A stretch of DNA of 64,000 nucleotides from Lentzea aerocolonigenes (GTDB lineage: Bacteria > Actinomycetota > Actinomycetes > Mycobacteriales > Pseudonocardiaceae): contig NZ_BBOJ01000017.1 of the NCBI RefSeq assembly GCF_000974445.1, forward strand, positions 124,001 through 188,000. Reading direction: 5' to 3'. Shown in pieces: positions 27,577 through 35,322 of this stretch (positions within the stretch are counted from its first letter, which is position 1; each line of letters opens with the position of its first letter). The translations under genes and the position numbers were made by a program. The notes below the pieces were generated by a model, which did not search any database, was not told the DNA's origin, and saw only the letters and a program-made list of their open reading frames with translations.

Positions 27577-28717
27577 GCTGCCCAGCCAGGCAGAGGTCGT
27601 CGTCATCGGCGGCGGGGTGATCGGCACATCCGTTGCCTTTCACCTCGCCGAGGCAGGCGTCCGGGATGTCGTGGTCGTGGAGAAGGATGAGCTGGGTTCC
27701 GGCTCCACCTGCAAAGCAGCGGGTGGAGTGCGCGCCCAGTTCTCCGACGAGCTGAACATCAGGCTCGGCGCCCGATCACTCGAAGCGTTCCAGCGCTTTC
27801 CGCAGCGGCCCGGGCAGGAGATCGATCTGCACCAGGTCGGCTATCTGTTCCTCCTTTCTTCCCGGGAACACGTCACGGCGTTCGAGCGCAACGTCGACCT
27901 CCAGAACTCCCTCGGCGTGCGCAGTCGCATGCTGACTGTCGAGGAAGCGCGACGGATGTCGCCGTTGATCGAAACGGACGGTCTGCTCGCGGCGACCTTC
28001 TCCCCGGACGACGGACACTGCACGCCTGAGTCCGTAGTCCTCGGTTACGCCACCGCGGCCCGCCGATCCGGGGTCCGTTTCCACACCAGAACCACCGTGA
28101 GATCGATCGTAGGGACGGGGTCCGACACTTTTCGCGTCCAGACCGACCGCGGCACCGTTTCGACGGGAAATGTCGTCTGCGCGGCCGGGGCCTGGTCGCG
28201 GTCGATCGGCGAGATGGTGGGCGTTGACCTGCCGGTTTCTCCCCTGCGACGGCAGGTCATGTTCACCGGAGCCATGCCGGAGCTACACGATCGGGTGACT
28301 CCGTTCACCATCGACTTCGGCAGCACCTTCTACTTCCACCGCGAGGGCCCCGGCCTGCTGTTCGGCATGTCCGACCCGGAGGAGACACCGGGCTTCAAGC
28401 TGGACGTCTCCGACGCGTGGTTGCCGCGGCTCACCGAGGCGATCGGAAGACGCGCGCCGAAGCTGCTCGACGTGGGCGTGCGCAACGGCTGGGCCGGGCT
28501 CTACGAGATGACGCCGGACCACAACGCGCTGATCGGTTCGGCCGGCCGGTTCTTCTACGCCACGGGTTTCTCCGGCCACGGCTTCCTGCAGGGACCGGCG
28601 GTCGGCGAGGTCGTGCGCGACCTCGTGCTGGACCGCGAGCCCTTCGTCGACGTGTCCAGTTTGGACGCCTCCCGCTTCGCCGCCGACCGTGCGCGGCCGG
28701 AGCTCAACTGCGTGTGA
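27557..28717 (+). CDS. FAD-dependent amine/amino acid oxidoreductase (DAO family)
   Basis: A 386-residue flavoprotein of the D-amino acid oxidase/sarcosine oxidase family. The FAD-binding Rossmann motif VVVIGGGVIGTSVAFHLAEAG is at about 14-34, VVEKDELGSGST follows, and the C-terminal GFSGHGFLQGPAVGEVV closes the FAD site. In this operon it would fit oxidation of L-pipecolate or a related imino/amino acid, feeding the aldehyde dehydrogenase; sarcosine or glycine-type substrates are the alternative. A TTG start at 27557 is the only early start and gives a 20-bp overlap with the preceding stop, so translation is probably coupled. Confidence 0.85.
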   Translation: MTSASPELPSQAEVVVIGGGVIGTSVAFHLAEAGVRDVVVVEKDELGSGSTCKAAGGVRAQFSDELNIRLGARSLEAFQRFPQRPGQEIDLHQVGYLFLLSSREHVTAFERNVDLQNSLGVRSRMLTVEEARRMSPLIETDGLLAATFSPDDGHCTPESVVLGYATAARRSGVRFHTRTTVRSIVGTGSDTFRVQTDRGTVSTGNVVCAAGAWSRSIGEMVGVDLPVSPLRRQVMFTGAMPELHDRVTPFTIDFGSTFYFHREGPGLLFGMSDPEETPGFKLDVSDAWLPRLTEAIGRRAPKLLDVGVRNGWAGLYEMTPDHNALIGSAGRFFYATGFSGHGFLQGPAVGEVVRDLVLDREPFVDVSSLDASRFAADRARPELNCV

Positions 28718-28727
28718 GGGAATGCTG

Positions 28728-29849
28728 ATGGACGTTCTCGAGCTCATGGACGAGTGGGGACCGGAGAAGGTCGTCTGCGTGTCCGACCGGCGCACCGGGA
28801 TGAGAGGTGTGCTCGTCATCGACAACACCGCGCGCGGCATGGGCAAGGGCGGCACGCGGATGAGCCCGAACGTGACCGTCGCCGAGATCGCGCGTCTCGC
28901 GCGCGTGATGACGTGGAAGTGGGCGGGAGTCGACCTGTTCTTCGGCGGTGCCAAGGCGGGAATCGCGTTCGATCCTTCCTCTCCCGGCAAGGAAGCGGCG
29001 CTGCGGGCGTTCGCGCGCAAGCTCTCCAACGAGGTGCCGCGCGAATACGTGCTCGGCCTCGACATGGGCCTCACCGAACGGGACGCCGCGGTCGTCCAGG
29101 ACGAACTGTCGGACCGCGGCGCTATGATGGGCGCACCGGCTCAACTCGGCGGTCTTCCGTACGACGAGCTGGGCGTCACCGGGTTCGGCGTGGCCGAGGT
29201 GGCGGACGAACTGATGGCCCTGCGCGGCAAACGCGTGGCCGTGCAAGGGTTCGGTGCGGTCGGTGCCGCGGCGGCGAAGCGGTTCGCCGAACTGGGCGCC
29301 GTGGTCGTCGCCGTGTCGTCGGTGCACGGGGCGTTGGTGGATGCCGACGGCCTGGACGTCGCACGACTGCTGAAACTGCGAGAAGAATTCGGTGATCTCG
29401 CGGTCGAGGAGTACGGCGGTGTCCGCTCGGAGCTCGGTGCCGAACTCAGAGCGCCGTGCGACGTGCTGGTACCGGCGGCGCTGCAGGACGTGATCGACGC
29501 GGATCTCGCGGGCGAGCTCGACACCACCCTGGTGGTGGAGGGCGCGAACCTGCCGACCTCCGCCGCGGCGCAGGAGGTTCTCGCGGCACGCGGGATCACG
29601 GTCGTACCGGACTTCATCGCGAACGCCGGCGGCGTGGTCGCGGCGGCGTTCGGGATGGACGCGCGGTACTCACCGTTCCCGGTGAACCCCGCCACGGTGC
29701 TGGACGCCGTGTCCTCGAAGCTGAGGGCGAACGCGGCGCACGTCATCGCCGAGGCCAGAAACCGCGGCACGACAACACATGTGGCCGCACGTGCGCTGGC
29801 ACAGGAACGCGTGCTGGCCGCGATGAAGCTCAAGGGGCGAGTCGCATGA
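28728..29849 (+). CDS. Glu/Leu/Phe/Val-type amino acid dehydrogenase
   Basis: A 373-residue NAD(P)-dependent amino acid dehydrogenase. It has the Lys-containing substrate motifs GKGGTRMSP and FFGGAKAGIAFDPS (catalytic Lys) and the nucleotide motif VAVQGFGAVGAAAAKRFAEL. It interconverts an amino acid with its 2-oxo acid and ammonia; here 2-aminoadipate to 2-oxoadipate would fit the pathway, by inference. ATG 28728 is chosen because GAGGG (28716-28720) is 7 nt upstream; an ATG at 28722 is too close. The 3' end (from about 29742) has been copied into the following ORF, and its stop overlaps that ORF's ATG by 4 bp. Confidence 0.87.
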   Translation: MDVLELMDEWGPEKVVCVSDRRTGMRGVLVIDNTARGMGKGGTRMSPNVTVAEIARLARVMTWKWAGVDLFFGGAKAGIAFDPSSPGKEAALRAFARKLSNEVPREYVLGLDMGLTERDAAVVQDELSDRGAMMGAPAQLGGLPYDELGVTGFGVAEVADELMALRGKRVAVQGFGAVGAAAAKRFAELGAVVVAVSSVHGALVDADGLDVARLLKLREEFGDLAVEEYGGVRSELGAELRAPCDVLVPAALQDVIDADLAGELDTTLVVEGANLPTSAAAQEVLAARGITVVPDFIANAGGVVAAAFGMDARYSPFPVNPATVLDAVSSKLRANAAHVIAEARNRGTTTHVAARALAQERVLAAMKLKGRVA

Positions 29850-29899
29850 GCTCGCTCGAAAGGATGGTGATCGCAGACTTCAGCCGGATTCCGGCGACC
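29832..29899 (+). repeat. Direct repeat of the gene junction (partner at 30314-30377)
   Basis: The junction AAGGGGCGAGTCGCATGAGC at 29832 recurs at 30314 as AAGGAGCGAGCCGCATGAGC, 482 bp downstream, with similarity continuing through GACTTCAGCCG. It marks the two ends of a tandem duplication spanning the dehydrogenase end and the CoA-transferase start. Confidence 0.8.
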
Positions 29900-30331
29900 G
29901 TGCACGTCGTCGCCGAGGCCGAAAACCACTGCACAGCAACACACGCAGCCGCACGCGCCTCAGCCGAGCCGCTCCCGGTGAACCCCGCCACGGCGTTGGC
30001 GAGGGTGAAGCCGACCACGGCGAGCATCGTCACCGAGGCCGAAAACCACTGCACAGCAACACACGCAGCTGCGCGCGCCTCAACCGAGCCGCACTCGGCG
30101 AACCCCGCCACGGCGTCGGCAAGGCAGAAGCCGATCACGGCGAACATCGTCACCGAGGCCGAAAACCACTGCACAGCAACACACGCAGCTGCGCACGTCT
30201 TGGCCGAGCCGCTCCCAGCGGAACCCGCCGCGGTGCCGACCACCGCATCGGGGAAGCTGAGGACGAACGTGGCCCGCGCCGTCGCCAAGGCCACAACCTC
30301 GGACACCACGGCAAAGGAGCGAGCCGCATGA
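29846..30331 (+). CDS. 161-codon ORF made of tandem copies of the upstream gene's 3' end
   Basis: An Ala/Thr-rich predicted protein with no known family. Its first 17 codons copy the start of the next gene: MSSLERMVIADFSR against MSSLQGVVIADFSR of the CoA-transferase. It then switches (near 29900) to sequence copied in frame from the dehydrogenase 3' end: AEAENHCTATHAAARAS against AEARNRGTTTHVAARAL. This block is repeated three times at exactly 120 bp (40 codons). It ends with a more diverged dehydrogenase-like stretch, SGKLRTNVARAVAKA. There are no internal stops, and ATGA overlaps link it to both neighbours. It may be translated to keep coupling intact, or be a fortuitous open frame. Confidence 0.5.
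   Translation: MSSLERMVIADFSRIPATVHVVAEAENHCTATHAAARASAEPLPVNPATALARVKPTTASIVTEAENHCTATHAAARASTEPHSANPATASARQKPITANIVTEAENHCTATHAAAHVLAEPLPAEPAAVPTTASGKLRTNVARAVAKATTSDTTAKERAA
29912..30240 (+). repeat. Three tandem 120-bp repeats derived from dehydrogenase 3' end
   Basis: Units begin at about 29912, 30032 and 30152 with GCCGAGGCC or ACCGAGGCC. Units two and three are identical over 30026-30074 and 30146-30194; unit one differs by a few bases. The parental copy is at 29748 inside the dehydrogenase gene. The third unit breaks down after about 30215. Confidence 0.9.
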
Positions 30332-31413
30332 GCTCACTCCAAGGTGTGGTGATCGCGGACTTCAGCCGAGTGCTGGCCGCGCCGTACGCGACCATGATGC
30401 TCGGCGACCTCGGTGCCGAGGTCGTCAAGGTCGAGCAGCCCGGCCGGGGCGACGAGACCCGTTCGTGGGGTCCGCCGCACTACGAGGACGAGGCGACGTA
30501 CTTCCTGTCCGTCAACAGGAACAAGACGTCCGTGCAGATCGACCTGTCCACCGAGGCGGGCCGGGAGCAGGCGCGCGAGCTGATCGCGCGGGCGGACGTC
30601 GTGGTCGAGAACTTCAAACCGGGCACGATGAAGAAGTTCGGGCTGGACTACGAGTCGTTGGGGCGTGACGACCTCGTGTACTGCTCGATCTCCGGGTTCG
30701 GCTCCGGCAAGGGCGCCGATCTGGCCGGCTACGACCTGCTCGTACAGGCCGTGGGCGGGTTGATGAGCGTGACCGGGCCGGGTCCGGACGAGCCGGTGAA
30801 GACCGGTGTGGCGCTGGTCGACGTGCTGACCGGGTTGCACGCCTGCGTGGGCATCCTCGCGGCGTTGCGGCACCGGGACGCGACTGGGCAGGGGCAGCTC
30901 GTCGAGCTGGACCTGCTGACGGTGTTGTTGTCCAGCATGGTGAACCAGAGCGCCGGCTTCACGCTGGCGGGTTCGGTGCCGGAGCCGATGGGCAACCGGC
31001 ATCCGTCGATCGCGCCGTACGAGGTGTTCCCGACGGTCGACCAGCCGATCGTGCTCGCCGTGGGCAACGACAGGCAGTTCCGGCGGCTGTGCTCGGTGCT
31101 GGACGTGCCCGAGCTGGCGACGGATCCGCGGTTCGTCACGAACTCGGACCGGGTCGAGAACGTCGACGAGCTGTTCGAGCTGCTCTCGGCGCGGTTGCGC
31201 CCGCGTCCGGCACGGCACTGGTTCGAGACCCTGACACCCCTCGGTGTTCCGTGCGGTCCGGTGAACGACATCGCGCACGCGTTCGCGCTGGCCGAGTCGC
31301 TGGACCTCAACCCGACCGCGACGATCGGCGACATGACGCTCGTCGCGAACCCCATCCGCCTGTCGCGCACGCCGGTCAGCTACCGGCTGCGCCCGCCGAA
31401 GCTGGAGCAGTGA
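30328..31413 (+). CDS. CaiB/BaiF-family (class III) CoA-transferase
   Basis: A 361-residue class III CoA-transferase. The N-terminal ADFSRVLAAPYATMMLGDLGAEVVKVE and VNRNKTSVQIDL are diagnostic, and the catalytic Asp is expected in the GYDLLVQAVGG segment. Next to a glutaryl-CoA-type dehydrogenase, the best match in role is succinyl-CoA:glutarate CoA-transferase, activating glutarate to glutaryl-CoA. The ATG overlaps the stop of the repeat ORF by 4 bp and the next gene starts 2 bp after the stop. Confidence 0.87.
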   Translation: MSSLQGVVIADFSRVLAAPYATMMLGDLGAEVVKVEQPGRGDETRSWGPPHYEDEATYFLSVNRNKTSVQIDLSTEAGREQARELIARADVVVENFKPGTMKKFGLDYESLGRDDLVYCSISGFGSGKGADLAGYDLLVQAVGGLMSVTGPGPDEPVKTGVALVDVLTGLHACVGILAALRHRDATGQGQLVELDLLTVLLSSMVNQSAGFTLAGSVPEPMGNRHPSIAPYEVFPTVDQPIVLAVGNDRQFRRLCSVLDVPELATDPRFVTNSDRVENVDELFELLSARLRPRPARHWFETLTPLGVPCGPVNDIAHAFALAESLDLNPTATIGDMTLVANPIRLSRTPVSYRLRPPKLEQ

Positions 31414-31414
31414 A

Positions 31415-32575
31415 GTGCAGGACCCGTTGCAGTTGCTGGACATCCCGTCGTTGCTGAGCGACGAGGAGCGCGACATCCAGGCCACCGTCGCGGCGTTCCT
31501 GACCGACAACGTGCGGCCGCGCGTCGGGCGGTGGTTCGAGGAGGGAACCCTGCCGCGTGAGCTCGCCCAGGAGCTGGGCAAGCTCGGCGTGCTCGGCATG
31601 CACCTCGAGGGTTACGGGTGCGCCGGCACGTCGGCGTTGGCGTACGGGCTCGCGTGCCTGGAGCTCGAGGCGGTGGACAGCGGGATCCGCAGCTTCGTCT
31701 CGGTGCAGGGTTCGCTGTCGATGTACTCGATCTGGAAGTACGGCTCGGAGGAGCAGAAGCAGGAGTGGCTGCCGCGGCTCGCCGCCGGTGAGGCGATCGG
31801 GTGCTTCGGGCTGACCGAGCCGGACTTCGGCTCCAACCCGTCGGGCATGCGCACGCGCGCGGTGCGGGACGGTTCGGACTGGGTGCTCGACGGCACCAAG
31901 ATGTGGATCACCAACGGCGGCCTGGCGGACGTGGCGACGGTGTGGGCGCGGACCGAGGAGGGAATTCGAGGATTCCTCGTTCCTCGGGGCACGCCGGGAT
32001 TCTCGACGCGGAACATCGAGCACAAGTTGTCGATGCGAGCGTCCGTCACGTCCGAGTTGGTGCTGGAGGCGGTGCGGCTGCCGGAAAGCGCGCAGCTGCC
32101 ACTCGCGACTTCACTTCGCGCTCCCCTTTCCTGCCTCAACGAGGCCCGGTTCGGCATCGTGTTCGGCGCCGTCGGTGCCGCGCGGGACTCGTTGCAGGCG
32201 GCACTGGACTACTCCGGCACCCGCATCCAGTTCGACAAGCCGATCGCCGCTTTCCAGCTGACGCAACGAAAGCTCGCGAGCATGGCCGTGCAGGTCAACA
32301 ACGCGATGTTGCTGGCGTTGCACCTCGCAAAGCTCAAGGAGGCGGGCACGCTGAAGCCGGAGCAGATCAGCGCCGGCAAGTACAACAACGTCGAGGCCGC
32401 CATCGCGATCGCGCGGGAAAGCCGGACGATCCTCGGCGCCAACGGCATCTCGCTGGAGTACTCGCCTCTGCGTCACGCGAACAATCTGGAATCGGTGCTG
32501 ACCTACGAAGGCACGTCCGACATCCACTTGCTATCCATCGGCCACGCCTTGACCGGAATCGCCTCGTTCCGATGA
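31415..32575 (+). CDS. Acyl-CoA dehydrogenase, glutaryl-CoA dehydrogenase type
   Basis: A 386-residue FAD acyl-CoA dehydrogenase. It shows the FAD/substrate motifs CFGLTEPDFGSNPSGM and WITNGGLADVATVWA, and the catalytic Glu in VLTYEGTSDIHLL near the C-terminus, the position used by glutaryl-CoA dehydrogenases. Substrate-binding Arg residues in GIRSFVSVQG and the mid-part NEARFGI fit a dicarboxylic acyl-CoA. It would oxidise and decarboxylate glutaryl-CoA to crotonyl-CoA, ending lysine breakdown. GTG start 2 bp after the CoA-transferase stop; part of the LysR-linked operon. Confidence 0.88.
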   Translation: MQDPLQLLDIPSLLSDEERDIQATVAAFLTDNVRPRVGRWFEEGTLPRELAQELGKLGVLGMHLEGYGCAGTSALAYGLACLELEAVDSGIRSFVSVQGSLSMYSIWKYGSEEQKQEWLPRLAAGEAIGCFGLTEPDFGSNPSGMRTRAVRDGSDWVLDGTKMWITNGGLADVATVWARTEEGIRGFLVPRGTPGFSTRNIEHKLSMRASVTSELVLEAVRLPESAQLPLATSLRAPLSCLNEARFGIVFGAVGAARDSLQAALDYSGTRIQFDKPIAAFQLTQRKLASMAVQVNNAMLLALHLAKLKEAGTLKPEQISAGKYNNVEAAIAIARESRTILGANGISLEYSPLRHANNLESVLTYEGTSDIHLLSIGHALTGIASFR

Positions 32576-32624
32576 TCGTTCGCCCTATCCTGCACTCGCA
32601 GCGGAGTCGTGGGGGGAGGGCGTT

Positions 32625-33218
32625 CTGCCGGAGGAGACGAACGGCCGCAGTGACGCGCGCCGCAACCGCAAACGATTGCTGGATGCCGCGACGCACGTCC
32701 TGCGCGCTGAACCAGCTACGGCGACGATGCAGTCGATCGCGCGCGAGGCCGCACTTTCGCAAGCGACGGCTTATCGCCATTTTCCGTCCGTGGACGCGCT
32801 TGTGGCGGCCTATCACGAGGACGTCATAGCGTCCTTGGCCGACCACGGCGAACGGTCCCGCAAGACCGGCAAGGAACTGTTCGAGCACCAGGTAACGCGC
32901 TGGGTGAAGATGCAGAACGTGCACGGCCCGGTCATCGTGCGGTACTGGTCCCAGCGCGGCTACCTGGAGCGCCTGCACGCCGCAGACGTCCTGACGACGC
33001 TGTCGTGCACGGCATGGGACCGGGCGTTGCGCGGGGTGCTGATCGACCTGAGCCTGCCGGACTCTTTGCTGCCCATGGCACGGTTTCTGCACAACGCGTT
33101 GTTCGACCCGCGCGCGATCATCGATCTGACGAAGACCGCCGGACTACGTGACGAGCAGGTGATCCGGCGGCTCTCCGACGCGTACTACGGAGCGTTGACG
33201 GGCTGGGCCTCGTACTAG
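32625..33218 (+). CDS. TetR-family regulator with non-standard start
   Basis: About 197 residues. The helix-turn-helix reads ATATMQSIAREAALSQATAY and RHFPSVDALVAAYHED, clearly TetR. The only ordinary start in frame is TTG at 32676, which would cut into helix 1. The frame is coding further upstream (RSDARRNRKRLLDAA is a normal TetR beginning), and a CTG at 32625 lies 4 nt after GGAGGG, so CTG is proposed. It follows the catabolic operon by about 50 bp and may regulate it or the cyclophilin gene. The end overlaps the convergent cyclophilin gene by 4 bp. Confidence 0.8.
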   Translation: MPEETNGRSDARRNRKRLLDAATHVLRAEPATATMQSIAREAALSQATAYRHFPSVDALVAAYHEDVIASLADHGERSRKTGKELFEHQVTRWVKMQNVHGPVIVRYWSQRGYLERLHAADVLTTLSCTAWDRALRGVLIDLSLPDSLLPMARFLHNALFDPRAIIDLTKTAGLRDEQVIRRLSDAYYGALTGWASY

Positions 33219-33907
33219 ACGCCGAGCGGGAGCACCCACTTCAGCTCCGACTTGATGTTCGGACGGCCGTCCAACGGGTTCTCCCCCGCGATGCCACCGG
33301 CCGCGATCTTGTCGAGGGTCTTCAGGCCTTCGGGCAGGATCTGGCCGAACACCGTGTAGTTCGGGCGCAGGATCGAGTCCGACTGCACCAGGAAGAACTG
33401 CGAGCCGTTCGTGTCCGGGCCGGCGTTGGCCATCGCGAGCGTGCCGCGCGGGTAGATGCGGCGCAGGCCGGTCGGGTCGTTCGGCGCGGGCTTGAGGTCG
33501 GTCGGCAGCTCGTCCTTGTACTTGTAGCCGGGGCCGCCCTCACCCGTGTTCGACGGGTCGCCGCACTGCAGCACCTTCAGCGTCGGGTACGCGGTGAGGC
33601 GGTGGCACTCGGTCTGGTTGTAGAAGCCGCGGTGCGCCAGGTGGATGAAGCTGTGCGTGGTGCAGGGCGCCTTGGTGCGGTCGAGCACGAGCGGGATGTC
33701 GCCCTGGTTGGTCTTCACCTTCACAAGGACCTTGCCCTTGGTGAACCACGGGTCGTGAGGAATGGACACCGGACGAGCGGGAGGTTCGTCCGGCGTAGCC
33801 GTGTAACCGCAGTCAGGACGTGATTCCGCTTGCGCGGAAGCGGTTCCGGTCGTGATGAGTCCAACGGCCAGTGCCGCCACTGCCAGACCAGCTGCGATTC
33901 GCCTCAT
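33215..33907 (-). CDS. Secreted cyclophilin-type peptidyl-prolyl isomerase
   Basis: A 230-residue exported isomerase. The signal peptide MRRIAAGLAVAALAVGLITT ends near ASAQAE. The cyclophilin core includes VKTNQGDIPLVLDRTKAPCT, SFIHLAHRGFYNQTECHR (catalytic-site Arg follows the His) and the hallmark GTLAMANAGPDTNGSQFFLV. Two Cys pairs suggest disulfides in the exported form. It would assist folding of secreted proteins. It is convergent with the TetR gene, overlapping by 4 bp. Confidence 0.92.
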   Translation of the reverse strand: MRRIAAGLAVAALAVGLITTGTASAQAESRPDCGYTATPDEPPARPVSIPHDPWFTKGKVLVKVKTNQGDIPLVLDRTKAPCTTHSFIHLAHRGFYNQTECHRLTAYPTLKVLQCGDPSNTGEGGPGYKYKDELPTDLKPAPNDPTGLRRIYPRGTLAMANAGPDTNGSQFFLVQSDSILRPNYTVFGQILPEGLKTLDKIAAGGIAGENPLDGRPNIKSELKWVLPLGV

Positions 33908-34005
33908 GCGCGTTTCCTAGTGGAGGCGAAGGTGCGCCGCAAGGTTTAACGGATCACTCACCTGATCTCGCACTCGCACGTCGCTTGCTTGCCCGCGTTC
34001 GAGAT

Positions 34006-34226
34006 CTACTTTTCCTTCTCGACGCGGAGCTTGCACGTGGCCTCGCCGCTCTGCGGCTTCACGGTCAGCGTGATCCTGCTGAGTGCGTTGGGGAGCATCG
34101 CGCGGTTCTTGACCGGAAGATCAACTTTCTGGACTGCGATGCGCCACCGGGGACGTGGAGAGTCATCTCGGTCTGGCCACACGCGGAGAGCGCCAGCACG
34201 GGAATCAGCAGGAGGAGTTCCTTCAC
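34006..34226 (-). pseudogene. Frameshifted small lipoprotein gene
   Basis: From GTG 34226 the frame reads a lipoprotein signal, LLLLIPVLALSACGQTEMT, with lipobox LSAC, then runs into a dead frame. A second frame takes over at about 34140 and reads AVQKVDLPVKNRAMLPNALS and RITLTVKPQSGEATCKLRVE to the stop at 34006. One missing or extra base near GGTGGCGCATCGC accounts for it. Either a pseudogene or a sequencing error. Confidence 0.6.
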
Positions 34227-34268
34227 AGCTCGAATTCTGGTTTTGTGCGGGAAACGGGACTTCCGTCC

Positions 34269-34757
34269 TCAGACCGGTTGTGTGTCCTGCTTTTGGCCGA
34301 CCAGCCTGGCTTCCCACGCCCAGGCAACGATCTCGACGCGGTTGCGTGCGTCCATTTTGGTCTGAACTCTCGCGAGGTGCGTCTTCACTGTTCCGATGGA
34401 GATGAACAGTTCCAGTGCGATTTCGGCGTTCACCCTGCCGTGGCCGCCAGCTTCACGACGTCGAGCTCGCACGCGGAGAGGTTGCGCGGCCGTTGCGGTG
34501 TGGGTGTGTTCATGCGTTGAGCAGGTCTCCCGTGACGCCGCACGCGCCGTTCTTCAACGCTGTGTGTGCGTACTCGTCGTGGTCGAACGTCGTGCACACC
34601 AACACGTGGACGTCGTTCGCGATCTGTTTGAGAGCTCCGTTCGGCGCCTCCGATGAGGCCGAAACCGTTGCCCCGTCTCGCAGGTCTGCCGTCGTCGAAG
34701 ATCCCGACGGTGAACCAGGCCGGCGTGGCCCGGATCTGGATGTCCACTTTGGCCGAT
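34269..34757 (-). pseudogene. Decayed NarL-type two-component system (kinase end fused to regulator pieces)
   Basis: Reading the minus strand from 34757: a histidine kinase C-terminus (VDIQIRATPAWFTVGIFDDG, GNGFGLIGGAER) breaks near 34640 and jumps frame into a response-regulator receiver piece (ALKQIANDVHVLVCTTFDHD, EYAHTALKNGACGV) that ends with a stop at 34510. After a deletion comes the LuxR-type DNA-binding end in two frames: LSACELDVVKLAATAG, a stop at 34430, then VNAEIALELFISIGTVKTHL in a shifted frame to 34269. At least two frameshifts and two deletions: a dead gene pair. Confidence 0.75.
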
Positions 34758-35268
34758 GTGGAGGGTGAGCCGATCGACGCACTCGCCAACGGTGCGAAGG
34801 ATCTCGTTCTGGCGGGGTACGAAGTCAAGTCGCTCACCGACCGTCGCCTGGCGCAGGAGAACTGGTTCACCACTTTGGTGGCAATCGCGGTCTGACTGCT
34901 GTTCCTCACCATGTTGATCGCGATCGTGGGGGTAGGCTCGACCACGGCGTTGTCGGTGCTCGAACGAACCCGTGAATCCGGGCTGCTCCGCGCGATCGGG
35001 TTATCCCGCAAGGAACTTGGCCGTCTGGCCACGGTCGAGGCCGGCCTGTGCGGGACCATCGGCGCGGTGCTCGGGCTCGCCATCGGCGTACCCTACGCGT
35101 GGCTCGCGATCATCTCGCTCGGCGTCGAATGGGCCGTTGCAGGTGCCGGCCTTCTCCGTCGGCGCGGTGGCGCTCGTCCTGGCCGCACTCACGGCAGGTG
35201 CAGGGCTGCTGCCTGCCCGTCGCGCGGCGCGAGTGAGCCCGGTGGCGGCGCTTCACTCGATCCAGTGA
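34750..35268 (+). pseudogene. Truncated FtsX/MacB-type ABC permease
   Basis: Only the C-terminal third of an FtsX-family permease remains. It begins abruptly near 34755 (EPIDALANGAKDLVLAGYEV), meets an in-frame TGA at 34893, resumes with FLTMLIAIVGVGSTTALSVL, ERTRESGLLRAIGLSRKEL and VEAGLCGTIGAVLGLAIGV, then shifts frame near 35135 to finish AGLLPARRAARVSPVAALHS. The 5' side is joined to the inverted two-component remnant, so a deletion/rearrangement lies at about 34750. Such permeases are normally encoded beside such two-component systems, so this is one decayed locus. Confidence 0.8.
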
Positions 35269-35298
35269 GGTGTGCCGGGTACCAGACCGGGTACCCGA

Positions 35299-35321
35299 AC
35301 TGCATCGGGAGGTGATGCAGT
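35299..35321 (+). promoter_or_regulatory. Hairpin presenting the ribosome site in its loop
   Basis: ACTGCATC (35299-35306) and GATGCAGT (35314-35321) form a perfect 8-bp stem around the 7-nt loop GGGAGGT, which is the ribosome binding site of the gene at 35323. A repeated CCGGGTACC lies just upstream (about 35276 and 35287). Confidence 0.6.
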
Positions 35322-35322
35322 C

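Noticed and set aside
29912-30240. CRISPR-like appearance of regularly spaced repeats
   Set aside because: Units are contiguous 120-bp copies of a coding sequence, with no short palindromic repeats or variable spacers and no cas genes.
29830-30309. A 159-codon minus-strand ORF with hydrophobic 40-residue repeats, looking like a membrane protein
   Set aside because: It is the antisense reading of the 120-bp repeats; the repeats align in frame with the plus-strand dehydrogenase gene, which explains them.
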